Source: Gossypium raimondii (taxonomy: Eukaryota > Streptophyta > Magnoliopsida > Malvales > Malvaceae). From it: DNA of 64,000 nt. The notes under the pieces were generated by a model that was given only the letters and a program-made list of their open reading frames with translations, searched no databases and was not told the DNA's origin. The stretch is taken from contig NC_068571.1 of NCBI RefSeq assembly GCF_025698545.1, forward strand, positions 34,257,733 through 34,321,732, in the 5' to 3' direction. Within the stretch, counting starts at the first letter, position 1; each line of letters begins with the position of its first letter. Below are positions 48,031 to 59,429 of the stretch, one piece after another. The translations under genes and the position numbers were made by a program.

Positions 48031-49078
48031 AGGTAGATTTGAGGGGTCGAGGATGCGATAATTGTCTCAGAACACATACATTTCATATGTCATGCTGGGA
48101 TAGGACTATTATCTCAGAAACTCATCTTATGGAAGTCAGGTTTTGGGGTGACAGTGGTTGATACGATCATGGGTCAAAGTCTAAGTGGAGGTCTCAGTCA
48201 GCAGCCGTGAGGCGATCATGGGTTCGAGTATAACCGGGGGCCAGTTGACGGTCGTTATGCGGTTATGAGTTCAAGCTTTTTGGATACCTGCAAATGATGC
48301 ATTACATATACCATACATAAGATTGATGCCATAATTATAGGAAAAAACGGAGGGATTTTCGGTGTAATTAAACAGAGGGATTTTCGGTGTAATTAACATA
48401 GTTTTTTTCTTTACTTCCATGCACCCGACATTTTTAACATTTCATTCTTCTATGAAGGCTGACACCGAGGTGGACACAAGAGGGCTCTTAGGTGGAGAGC
48501 GGATGTTCCGACATAGTAGAGGTCAAACTCGAGTCGACGTAATAGTGGTTGTAATTATTAATGGGTTGTTTAATAATGACAACTGTTGTCTCTCGGAAAG
48601 AAGCATCACCTTTATTGCGCCGCAACAGTTGCTGTCCACCTGAGAGTTCTCTTACGTCCACGGCAGTGCTGGCCTTTGGATAGGAAGGAAGGTTAAAGGT
48701 ATCAGCTGTGTGGAAATGGAGAAAAAAGTTACACCGATTATAATGGGAATCCCCATAGTTTTTCCTTATGATTATGCCTTCAAAATTTTGTATGGTATTT
48801 ACAAGGCAGCATCTTCGGGTATCCGAAAAGTTTGAACTCGTGCCCGCATAACGACCGTCAACTGGTTCCCCCGTTATACTCCGATCCATGACCTCATAAC
48901 GATCGATAATCAAGACCTCTACACAGACTTCCACCTATAATCGTATAAAGCAAAATCACCTCAGAACCTGACTTTCACACGATAGGTTTTTGAGGTAATA
49001 GTCCTATCTCGATAAGATATATGAAATGTGTGTGTCTCAGAGTGATATCACATCATCGACAACTCAAGAATACCTCAA
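48031..49078. repeat. Large inverted repeat, two arms of about 270 bp
   Basis: 48031-48305 is matched in inverted orientation by about 48795-49078; shared blocks include ATAGGACTATTA, CCAGTTGACGGTCGTTATGC and ACATTTCATAT. Arms have diverged by many substitutions. The 490-bp centre contains a short direct repeat of GAGGGATTTTCGGTGTAATT (about 48351-48400). Looks like a non-autonomous TIR element, perhaps MULE-derived; no target-site duplication was found. Confidence 0.75.
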
Positions 49079-49712
49079 ATAAAAAAATTTATTAGAGATG
49101 GAAATTTGTAACATTGAAGTGGGGAAGAAAATCGAGAGAGAGAAATATTGTAAAGTGAAGGGATATAGGCCGGGAGGGATGATGGGTTTAGGGATGATGA
49201 AGTATGGAGGGGTAGCCCCCTTTTATAAGCGTGGGAGAGGGTGAGATTGCAAAGGAAAAAAATCTTCGTCGTCGAAAACGCGTTGTAGGACCGGCTTTTT
49301 CATCAAATATCTTCAAAACGTGCTTCAAATCTTACCTACTTTTTTGGTAGACTTTACTAGAAATGCTAAGAAAGCTCGTCCAACTGAACGTTTTGAAGCA
49401 CTGAATACCCTTTGAAGAACGTGTTTGATAAAATTATTTGATTTGTGAAACACATTTTCGAGCACCGAAGAGCGTTTTATTATTATTATCAGATGAAAGT
49501 GTGTCTTTTGAAATGCATTTTGAAGCACACATTCCTTCTCTCCTTATTCTATTTTGTTATTAAAGTACTGAAATATTTAGAACTTACACATGTGACAATT
49601 TCATATCAAACATTGAAGAGTTGCATTATGAGTATTGTCTGCATTTCTTTCGATAACCATCTGAATTTTTTTGTGTTCTAAATATCTAATTTGTTTTAAA
49701 TTGAAATGAGTT
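49079..49712. other. Spacer before the second MULE transposase
   Basis: Purine-rich 49085-49250, then a stretch with iterated GAAGCAC/AAAACGTG words (49290-49530) like subterminal repeats of a MULE. No gene recognised. Confidence 0.4.
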
Positions 49713-52310
49713 GACGAGTGAAATTCGTCATTTACTACGACTGTCAAATATGTAATACAAAAGTTGAGGTCGTATTTGCAGGAGCCCAGTCCTTGGAATT
49801 GACTTTCAACCGTAACATTCAATTGCGTGAGCTACGGACTAGAATCAGGAGGAAAGTTAGGGGTTCGAGTCGGGAAATAATTTCGAGCTTGCAATGTAGA
49901 TATCCGACATCGATTGACCTCTTTAAGTATGAGTTATTTGATGTGAAAGGCGAGCTCGAGCTGGAGGCGGTTATATCATCGCACTGCTCAAGCGAAAATG
50001 CTGTAATGGAGTTATCTATCAAGTTTGCCCAGGCTAATGGAGCTGGTCCATCTTCAACCACTGGTGCGGCTAATGTGGGAACCGAAGCTAAAGTAGAAAG
50101 TCCTACTACACGGTTGTGTGGTGGGTTCACTAGTTTGTTACAAAGCTCCTATTATGATGTCCCCGTAGTATCAATGGGTAGACATTCTTTAATTTTTGAC
50201 ACTGATTTAAACTTCAGTGGCCATTATCGGTCAAGGTATTAGCGTAACCCGAACCTTGACACTCGGGCACGACATTTAGTTAGTGTGTTTGATTTCAACT
50301 TCAGTGGTTCGATGTCTTAGGGTGGAAGCACTTATATTGGGGGGCCATCAACCTACACTGGTTTGTAATCCGGTGCAAATTTTACCGAGCACATGGGGTA
50401 TAGAAGAACTGATGACTTACTTTCTACGATCGGGTCCGACGAGGGCACATTGAACCCTTTAGTTGAAGATGAAAATGAAGGCGCGGCTGAGGAAGAAGAT
50501 GCAGTCAAGGAAGAAGAGGCAGCGGATGCAGTTAACGGATCAGAGTCAGACCTCGGTCCAATTCGATAGTTTGGTCCAGATAATTCAGAAGTAGCACTTT
50601 TTTCTGAACTAGAGTAGGTTCTAATTGAGCTAGAACCTTGTGGTTTTGACGATAACAGTTCAGACAATGCTTCAGATCCAGATTCGTGATTCAGGGCATA
50701 TGGACCTCCGCCTTATATGACTAACATCAACCTCTCCATTGAGGGTGGTTTAAAGTTTCGGCAGCTACTGCACAGAACTTTTAGCCATACAAGCTCATCG
50801 TCAGATGTCCGAGTATTAGAAGTTGGCATGGAATACCCCATCAAAGATGCTTTTCTTGCTTCACTAAAGTAATACAACTTCAAAAATGGTGTGAACTATC
50901 ACGTCACAAAATCTTGTTTAGAGAAATTCGAGGGAAACTGCGCAATGCGTGATGGGAGGTACAAATGGAAAATCATGACATCTTTTCGAAAGAAGCCAAA
51001 CTTGTGGACAATAAAGAAAGTATTCTGGTCTACATATTTGTGTTGTAGCAGGTGCACAATGCGATCACCCAATTTTCTGACATAATATGACTTGATCGGG
51101 GTCTTTATTTTTTCCAATAATGTGACTTTAACTCGTAATTTACATGTGTAAGTCAGGATCATCCGAGGCTAGACTCCGACATGATATCTGATATTATTCT
51201 ACTTATGGTGAAAGTGAGTCCCAGGATTCCCATCTCGGTGTTGATTGCCAACATCTATAACTTGTACGATTACACGCCATCGTACTACAAGGCATGGGTC
51301 GCAAAACAAAAAGCTATAGATAAGCTGCATCACAACTGGGACATGTCGTACAATGATTTATGACAATAGTTTCAGGTACTGGATCGATATGTAACAGATT
51401 CTGTAACTGATCCAGAAATGCACCTAGCGTACTTCGAAGATCGTCTGGCCCCTGGGAAAAGAACGTTCCACCGATTCTTTTGGACATTTAATCAATGCAG
51501 GGAAGCTTTCTGGAATTGCAAGCCTTTGGTGCAAATTGATGGCACCTGACTGTATGAAAGGTATTAACATCGTTGTTGATAGTCGTTGTCTCAATAACTC
51601 TCTCCGAAAACATAGATGAATAAGATTTCTTCTTTAGCCGATTGCACCGTCACGTTTGCCTGTAACCCTACATATGTGTCATATCCTATAGGGGAACCAG
51701 AATCTTGGCCACTATTGAGCGGCATGGTAGCCTTTGGGATCGCACCCACCATAGGTACTTTATAAGGCATGTCGGCTCCAACTGCCACTCAAAATGGCCT
51801 TCGAAAAGTGAGCGAGATCAATGCATTGACATTGGCATGTAGTTTCCACTTTATCCACAATTATGATAAACCATATACCATCGTATATTATTTGTATTCA
51901 TCAGTATACTTTTCTCGACAAGGTATGAGCTCGTCCAACATCGTTTCCATGAGATGTTGGGTAACTTGTGCACCATCAACAACGCCGATGTGGACTACCT
52001 CGCCAACATACCCTTTAAACAGTGGGCGCAATCGTATGACAGGGATCTACAGTACGAGCACATGACAATGAACTTAGTCGAATGCATCAATTTCGTACTG
52101 AAAGGGACGCGTCATTTGTCGATAACCTCGGTTGTCAAAGAAACATACTTTCACCTGGCTATCTTATTTCCAAAGCGAGTAACGACATATGTTGGGCAGA
52201 TAGCAGGCAATCACGTTTTTTGCGAGGATGTCATGAAAGAAATTAGATGAAATGCAACGATAGCGAACACTATGCATGTAGTGTGTCATTCACGTCGAAA
52301 CTTGAGATAA
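49713..52310 (+). pseudogene. Second MuDR-type MULE transposase, decayed and truncated
   Basis: The reading begins near 49713 with the N-terminal region also seen in the first MULE (NRNIQLRELRTRIRRKVRG). After stops and frameshifts come a DNA-binding region (about 50740-51050, NYHVTKSCLEKFEGNCAMRD, KKPNLWTIKK), the ILIANI-type linker (51181-51360, YTPSYYKAWVAKQKAIDKLH), and the start of the DDE core with an intact QIDGT but an immediate TGA at 51547-51549. The core continues in pieces (RTHHRYFIRHVGSN near 51735-51775) and ends with QWAQSYDRDLQYEHMTMNL, VECINFVLKGTRHLSITSV and IAGNHVFCEDVMKEI to about 52250. SWIM finger and zinc knuckle are absent. It keeps the DNA-binding region that the first MULE lost, but is also inactive. 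Confidence 0.8.
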
Positions 52311-52357
52311 CTAGAAACGAATTACATGTAGATCCAATAATAATAAATGAATTGAAA

Positions 52358-55300
52358 TGTAACAACCCGATTTTGAACCTAATCGAAACAGTGGTTTCGA
52401 GACCACAAATTCGAGTCTGAAAAATATTTTAATATTATTTTCTGTGTTAATTATGTGTGAATTTACAGGTGTGAAAGTTTTGTGAATTTATTTTATTGTT
52501 TGTGTGCTTAATTTGAGAAAAGGGCTTAATCGCGTTGAATGAAAATTTGATGATTTAAAAAAGAAAGTGCCTAATTGTTGTTGTCTTTATAATTTGGAGG
52601 CTTTATGTTGTAATTTAGCCAATATTAATGGTAGTGGACGAAATATTAATAATACATATGGTTTTTATATATTAAAAAATATAATATAATGTTATATTAA
52701 AATAAACATAACTTAAAAGCCATGTTTTCATCTTTCTTCAAACTGAAACAAAAAAGAAAAGAAAAAGAAATAAGAAAGCTAGGTATTCGACCCTTGTTCA
52801 AGTAATTTGGGGTATGTTTCGGTTTCAGTTTTTGATAATTTTTACGTTTTTGAGATCGTTGCTAAGCTATCTTCAAAGCCCATGTTTTAATTTTTGAATT
52901 TGATGATGATTTTGTGTTTTTACATTGATGATAGCTTGTGATTTTTGTTGTTTGTTGATGAAATATTAAAGATATGTGAAAGATTAACATGTTTTGTCTG
53001 GGGATTTTTGATGAATTTGAGTAATTTGAACTAAATTGTGAAAATAAATTTTTGAGGGACTAAAATGTGAAATAAATGAAAAATATGGACGTGTTTGGAG
53101 CTTGTGAATATTCGGCCTAGCTATGGAGAAGTGAAATTTTGTGTCTTTTGTGTTTTATGTTATAGGGACTAAATTGTAAAAAGTGTAAAATGTCAGGGCA
53201 AAATGGTAATTTTCCCATTTATGTGTTTTTGGATTTAATTGAATGAATATGTGGTTAAATTAGTTAAATTTTAATTTATTTAGATCAAGAACGGAAGAAA
53301 ACAGAATTAGATCGGGGGAAATCGAAAGTAGAAGAATAGTCGATTTAACCGTTCGACAACGTCTGAGGTAAGTCTATAGGCATTTAAATGTTGTTAAACT
53401 TGAGAATATATTAAATGTTATGTGATGAATTGAATTATTCGATTATATATGTATTTGGCCGAATGTGATTTGAGATAAGGGAACTATGTTTCGAGCTCGT
53501 TTCGATCGAGATAAAATGTCTGAAAGTCCTGTACGAACCCTAGGAATAGATATGATACATATGTCATGACATAGGACCTTTGATATGTGTTTTTTGTGTA
53601 AGACCACGTCTGGGATGTTGGCATCGATTTGTGTTTACGTGTAAGACCCTATTTGGGACAGTGGCATCGATATGTGATTACATGTAAGACCATGTATGAG
53701 ACGTTGGCATTGTACGAGCTTTTCGATTATCCGCGTATCCTTTTTAATTCCGAACGGTTCAACCGGCAATGTGAGGTAAAGACCGAATGAAAAATCGAAT
53801 TACGGGTTCAGGTATGTGATAGTAAATGTTTATATGGAAACAAGGTAAGTTGATTACTTGAAATGATATAAGGTACGTGAATATGAATTTTGGATTAGTA
53901 TATTTGAACATATGTATATGATTCGGCCTATTGAGGTCATTATGAAATTAAAAGTGAAATTTATGTATGTAATTATGATAGTTATATTCGACCATATAAT
54001 ATGTATGTAAGATCAAAGTATGACCTTGGTAGTAAATGATATCTTTGTATTGTAAATTAAGTGAATTCGGCCTTACTAGCTAAATGTTAATATGCCATTT
54101 TTAATAGTTATGTTTATGCTTATGATTTACTAAGCTTTAATAGCTTACTGTGTGTTTGTACTTGTTTACCTCTTTTTTATAGATTTTGGAGTCGTTACGA
54201 GCTCGGGGATCGTCAGCAAAGTCTATCACACTATCGATTGTTTCTTTTGGTATTTTACTAAGTTGATTTTGAGCATAAGGCATGTATAGCATAGTTGAAA
54301 TGTTTGATTTTTGGGCATGTATATATATAAAGCCATGCGAAAATGACTTGATGACTTTGCTTAGGTTCGGCTATATGAGTTCTTGTTTAAATGTTTAATG
54401 TGTTTGGTTTTATCATTTGACCATGGCTTAATTATGCGGTATATGGTTGTTATGTTAGATAATATTGTGGTAAATGTTTTGATATATATATAAAGTGTGA
54501 TATGTATGGGTTTAGTATTTAAGTGAGCTTGGTTAGGTCTTTTAAAATGAGCTATGTATTTAAAGGTTAGAAGTTAATTATATGTCCGAATGTGTATGGG
54601 TTAGATGATTATAAGTCCAAATGTGATATGGTTACTTTGAGTCAAATTGAAATGGTATGTTTGCATTGGTGAAATGGTTTAGAAATGAGGAATATGTGTA
54701 CAAGAATATTCGACTAAAGTATTAAACTTTTATAAATAGGTATGTGATATGGTTTATGTTATGTATTAAAACCATCTTATAAGATCGAATATATAGTTAG
54801 TGAATGGTTATGTGTATGGATTTAAAGAATGCGAATTTAGTGAATTTTTTTAGTATAATTTGTGCTCAAACGGTTCAAATCAAAATGGTTATTTAGCATG
54901 AATTTGTGTCAAGAAAAGAAATATATTTGGTCATTGAAATGATACTTGTTTAAATGATTATATGTGTATACATGACTAGTATGCCATGTGGTTAATTAAT
55001 GGAATAAGTTAATATTGATTCGGTAATTATATGTAGTTATGGTTTAGACATTAGTAAATATCGTATGATATTATAGTAAATAAAGTATGTTGATTGGTTA
55101 TGTTTTATATTTCCAATGCCGTATAGATGAATAAATGAAAATTTTAATAGTAAAGTTTGTTTTGTTTGAAGTTTAAATTTGTATATGTGCAAGAGTTTAT
55201 ATATATTTATAAAATAAATTTGATATATGACTAAAGGAATAGTAATTTTGCATACGTTCGTTATATGGTATGTTTAGATAGATACCGGATTATGTTTTAA

Positions 55301-55481
55301 CTATGCAATGTTTTTGAATGTTATGATTATTTTTATAAATTTGATATTTGATTAAGTTTCGAGATTTGATGTGGTAAAATTTTGAGTTGTGAAATGTAAT
55401 GAATATCTGTATGAACTGTGATATGTTCAATAATGCCTTGTAACCCCAATCCGGCGAAGGACACGGGTTAGGGGTGTTACA
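52358..55481 (+). mobile_element. Solo LTR with perfect 5-bp target-site duplication
   Basis: Starts TGTAACAACCCG at 52358 and ends GGGGTGTTACA at 55481 (3124 bp), with 7-bp inverted termini TGTAACA/TGTTACA. TGAAA occurs immediately before (52353-52357) and after (55482-55486). No gag-pol coding sequence is inside and there is no second LTR in direct orientation nearby, so it is read as a solo LTR left by recombination. The end TAACCCCAATCCGGCGAAGG is well preserved. Probably Gypsy type by length and style. Confidence 0.9.
53594..53711 (+). repeat. Three tandem units of about 43 bp inside the solo LTR
   Basis: Units of the form GTGTAAGACCACGTCTGGGA plus GGCATCGAT, as in the LTR at 28314, which has four. 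Confidence 0.85.
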
Positions 55482-55549
55482 TGAAATGATGAAGTAAGAG
55501 AAACAAATTACATGAATCACTATCTGCAATGAATGCATTTTCTTACTAA

Positions 55550-56600
55550 AAACAAAGATGATTTAGGAATTAATTTAAAGTTCTTCAAATTATTAATTAA
55601 TTAATTATAATTAAATAATTAAAACTCAAAGAATGAATTAAATTAATTAAGTCATTATAAATTTGTTGAATAATGAAATTAAATATATTTTCCTCATAGA
55701 TTTTATTCCGCTAAAGTTGCTATAATTTTAACGGAATTAAAATTGGATTGAAAAATTATTTAATTGAGAAATTAATTTAATTAATTGATTAAATAAATAA
55801 TAGTTTGGGTAATAGAAATAAATATTGGGTTGGATAAATTATAAGTGTTGATAAAAGTCCGAATAACACATATAATTGACCCAATACACGAGAGGCCCAA
55901 AATAGACACGATTAGTATAAGGGGCAACAAACCCTAGTATTTATTAGGGCATGCCGCCCCTATACTCCTAATTGGAGTAGAAGTTGTATTTTCTATTAAA
56001 TATTATTATTTAATCAAGCCTTATTCGAACATAAATTTTGTACTGATTCTCTATAAATAGGAATTATGGGTTTAGCAATTTACAACATTTTTCAGACGAC
56101 GTTATTCTGCCAAAAAGTAGTGAAAATTAATTTCAAAGACGCATAGTTTCCGTTCATAGAGAGAATTAACCTTCCTTCTGAAAGTTAATAAAGTTTTTCA
56201 TTCTATACAATTGGTTTGATAAATTTTGAGTACACACTCAAAGCAGTTCGTGGTTTGAGAATAACTGATAAGGTTGTTCGATAGAAAGTCAAGATCGACG
56301 CATAGTTTTCGTTTATAGAGAGAATTAGCCTTCCTACTGAAAGTAAATAAAGTTTTTCATTCTATACAATTGGTTTGATAAATTTTGAGCACACACTCAA
56401 AGCAGTTCGTAATTTGAGAATAACTGATAAGGCTATTCGATAGAAAGTCAAGATCGATTTTAGTCCGCCTTGTATAAAGCACATATATAATTTCAGTAAA
56501 ATTTATTATTATAAATAACACAAAAGGTTCGGTTTTAGAAAATTTTAAAAATTTTAAAAGAATCGTTTTTTAAACAGATTTTTTTTCAACAAAGACAACC
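55550..56600 (+). mobile_element. Repeat copy A (LTR-like), plus orientation
   Basis: Colinear in inverted orientation with 59430-59926 plus 61624-61960. Shared blocks: CCTCATAGATT, TATTATTATTTAAT, a TATA-like CTATAAATAGGAATTATGG, TTCATAGAGA-AATTA, TTTTTCATTCTAT. A TATA box followed by a leader suggests an LTR or similar promoter-bearing repeat. Exact termini were not found. Confidence 0.6.
56138..56455 (+). repeat. 159-bp tandem duplication within repeat copy A
   Basis: GACGCATAGTTT starts units at 56138 and 56297; both run through TTTCATTCTATACAATTGG and end GATAGAAAGTCAAGATCG. Copy B has a single unit, so the duplication arose in copy A. Confidence 0.9.
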
Positions 56601-57790
56601 AAGAATCATTGGAGAGGGTATATTAACAGTAGTTCCTGAGATTTATCCTCAATAGGTGCAAGAATAAGTCCTAAATATTCCTCTAATTGCATCTAGGCCA
56701 AGCGCTGAAATAGAAGGTATTCCTACTACTTGATCAGAAGCCCCTGTAGATGATATAGTTGATTTACTTTCTATTTTGCTTTTGAGAAAATTGTCCAGAC
56801 TAAGAATGTTGAGAACAAATAGAACATTGAAAACGGGGAAGATGTTATGTCTTCAAAAGAGTCAGCGAAGGCGGTCGAAGAGATAGATTGCTTGTTGTCT
56901 GAATCGCCACACCCAATCAAGACCCTCAGCTTGACCAACTTATTAAGGCCATTTCTCAACAAGTTCCTACTAAGGCTAACTTAGAAGCCCAACAAGATGT
57001 TGAGGAGGTTGTAGCTATGAATGATCACGGAAAGTTTGATGAAGGTGACAATAATGATGCAAAACCAGAGGTAGTGATTACCTTGGTTGTAACTAGCCCT
57101 ACTCAAAAGATTGAGTCTGAATATGCTGCCAAGAAAGCTGTCGGCAATGGAAAGGAACCTTTTATTCCAAACGTTCCTATGAAGAACGGAGCTAAAAGAC
57201 AGAAAATTCCATAATGTGTTCCATTTGACTCTAACCTTGAATATATGTTCCAATAGTAGAATTGGAAGTTCATGCAGGAAGGAACCTAAGGTCCAAAAGA
57301 CCTTGTGCACTATCCTCTACAAAGGAAAGAAATATAAAGATGGAGGAGGTAGGGGTATCAGACGTTCTGAAAGAAGCTCAACCAGAACACAACCTAAGGA
57401 AATGTTCATCAACCTTGCCTGTGCAAAAAGAATGAAGGTTGTTGCTCAGAAGGGACTCCTTCTTGAAAGAAACATTGAGGCGAGCGGGTTATACAAGAAC
57501 GAGCTTGAAATTTTCTTGGAGTAGAACTAACTTCTCACTTAAGTGGCATCTGTGAAGCCATTGGTCAAAAGTGTGGTCTTGGAGTTTAATGTGAATCTAC
57601 GAAAGTCCATCAACAATTCAAACCACCTGTATTATATGCAAGCCTATGTAAGAGGTCATTATTTTCGTTTCAATCCAAGTGCAATAAGTGACTTTCTCCA
57701 TTATCAAGGTAGATATGATATGAATTTTATAATTAAGAATGATTTTCTTGCTTCTAAGTTGACCAGTAATGTTCGAACAATATGACCTGA
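56590..57790 (+). pseudogene. Remnant of a retroelement ORF (putative plant transposon protein type)
   Basis: Successive + strand pieces: a Lys/Glu/Val-rich segment (57017-57214), a piece at about 57340-57520 with RMKVVAQKGLLLERNIEASG, and 57543-57785 with HLYYMQAYVRGHYFRFNPSA. The last motif (AYVRG-F-PSAISDFL) resembles the putative plant transposon protein domain found in many plant retroelements. Stops separate the pieces and no protease, RT or integrase follows. Placement beside the LTR-like repeat A fits a decayed element. Family assignment is from memory and tentative. Confidence 0.5.
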
Positions 57791-59429
57791 GGGACAATAC
57801 TTCAAAGCATCAGAGCTTGAACCTATTTGCGCAACTCTTCAGGCAATAGTAACCAGAAACTAGTTTCCCAACATTTAAAGGAATGTGGTGACGAAATGCA
57901 TGGGTGCCTTATTCTACAAGGGAATATTATTCATTCCTTTTGATTTTGGTCAATTAATTTTTAACAAGATTATCAAGCATGTAGAGACCAGGAGCACAAG
58001 GCTTGCTTTGCCCTCTCAATCCCTAATCTTTCTATAAGTTACCTTAACTTTTATAATGTCATTGATTAGTTTAAATAGTTTATTTTGATTAAAATATAGT
58101 TGTAACTTTTAAGAGTTGTAAACACTATTAAAAATATTTGTCAAACCCATGTCCCTTGCAATGCCATTTTTTTACATGGCTACTAAGGTTTTTTTTAATT
58201 TCAAAATGTTACACCAACAAATTTAACAAAATAATTTAATGATATCAACAATTGGATTTGAATCTTTAAATTTGAAATATAGAGTTCTTAAATTCTTAAA
58301 CATAAAAAGTACGAAGACTAAATTTCAAATGTACAAAAAGTATAGAGACTTGAAGTATATTTTAATTTTCAAATATTTTCTTTATAATTTAGTCTAAAAA
58401 TAATTAACCCAACGCAAGCGCAATAAAAACCATACTACTATGAATAAAAATCTTAATGACTTACCTAAAAATTAAAATATAATACAAAAAAGTGATAATT
58501 AATATATTAAAATAATGTAAATATGTGAGAAAGTTAGAACGTATTGAAATTATTATTATGAAAACAAAAACTTTGGGATAGAGATGGAAGAATAATACAA
58601 TAAAGGAAAATATTATTATTATAATCAGAATAAAAAAAACATATTGAAATTAAACAATAAAAACACATATAGATACAAGAGCTCAATAAGGGAGGTAAAC
58701 AAGGAGGAGGAGAAGGTGGTTGGGGGTTTGGAACGGTTAACGTGTGTAGAGTGGAGTGCCTTCAATGATTGAGATAAATGGGAAAAGTAATAGAAATCTC
58801 CCATGGTAGAAGAATGAGCTAAGAAATGTGTATGGTGGTTGAAGGGTGGAAGAGAGGAAGAACCCCCAAAAACCTCTTCTTTTCCATAATCCCAATGGGT
58901 GTATATAAAGGGGTCCTTGGTGGGACTTGGCTAAGATATTCATGTATAACAATTGTCCTCCCAGTCCAAGGGAAGGTTATAAAGCGACATTGCCAGAAAT
59001 GAAAAGCAACGACAAGGTCTCTATGTCATGTGTGAGGTCAATTTGATTTAGGAAAATTCGTTTGTATTTCTTCTTGCAAAAATTATGATAATTCATGGGT
59101 ATTTGGAATTATGCCGACATCATAGGCATTGCAACTGTTCATAAGCATTTAAAATTACGCTACCACTATAGGTAAAATAACCATTTGAAATTAAGCTTGC
59201 CTTGGAGGTGGAGCAACCGTTCGAGATTATGTTAATGTAATAAGGCAAGTCACCATTCGGTGAGGCCGTTCGAAAACGTCGTTCAGGATTATGCTAAGTA
59301 TGTGAGGACTGATTAACGTTAATAATTAATTGAAAAAGGGTAATGAAGATATTACCTTTAGGAGCAATAAGTTTAAGAGGGTGTGAGACCTGAACCTTTA
59401 AGAGCTATACCCTCAAGAAGGTGATGCTG
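57791..59429. other. AT-rich sequence between the inverted repeat copies
   Basis: To about 58030 there is continuing weak coding-like sequence after stops; 58030-58680 is AT-rich; 58680-59400 is slightly richer in G with no recognisable gene on either strand. Confidence 0.4.

Noticed and set aside
56138..56455. Possible CRISPR-like or satellite array
   Set aside because: Only two long units, in a plant nuclear context; a simple tandem duplication.
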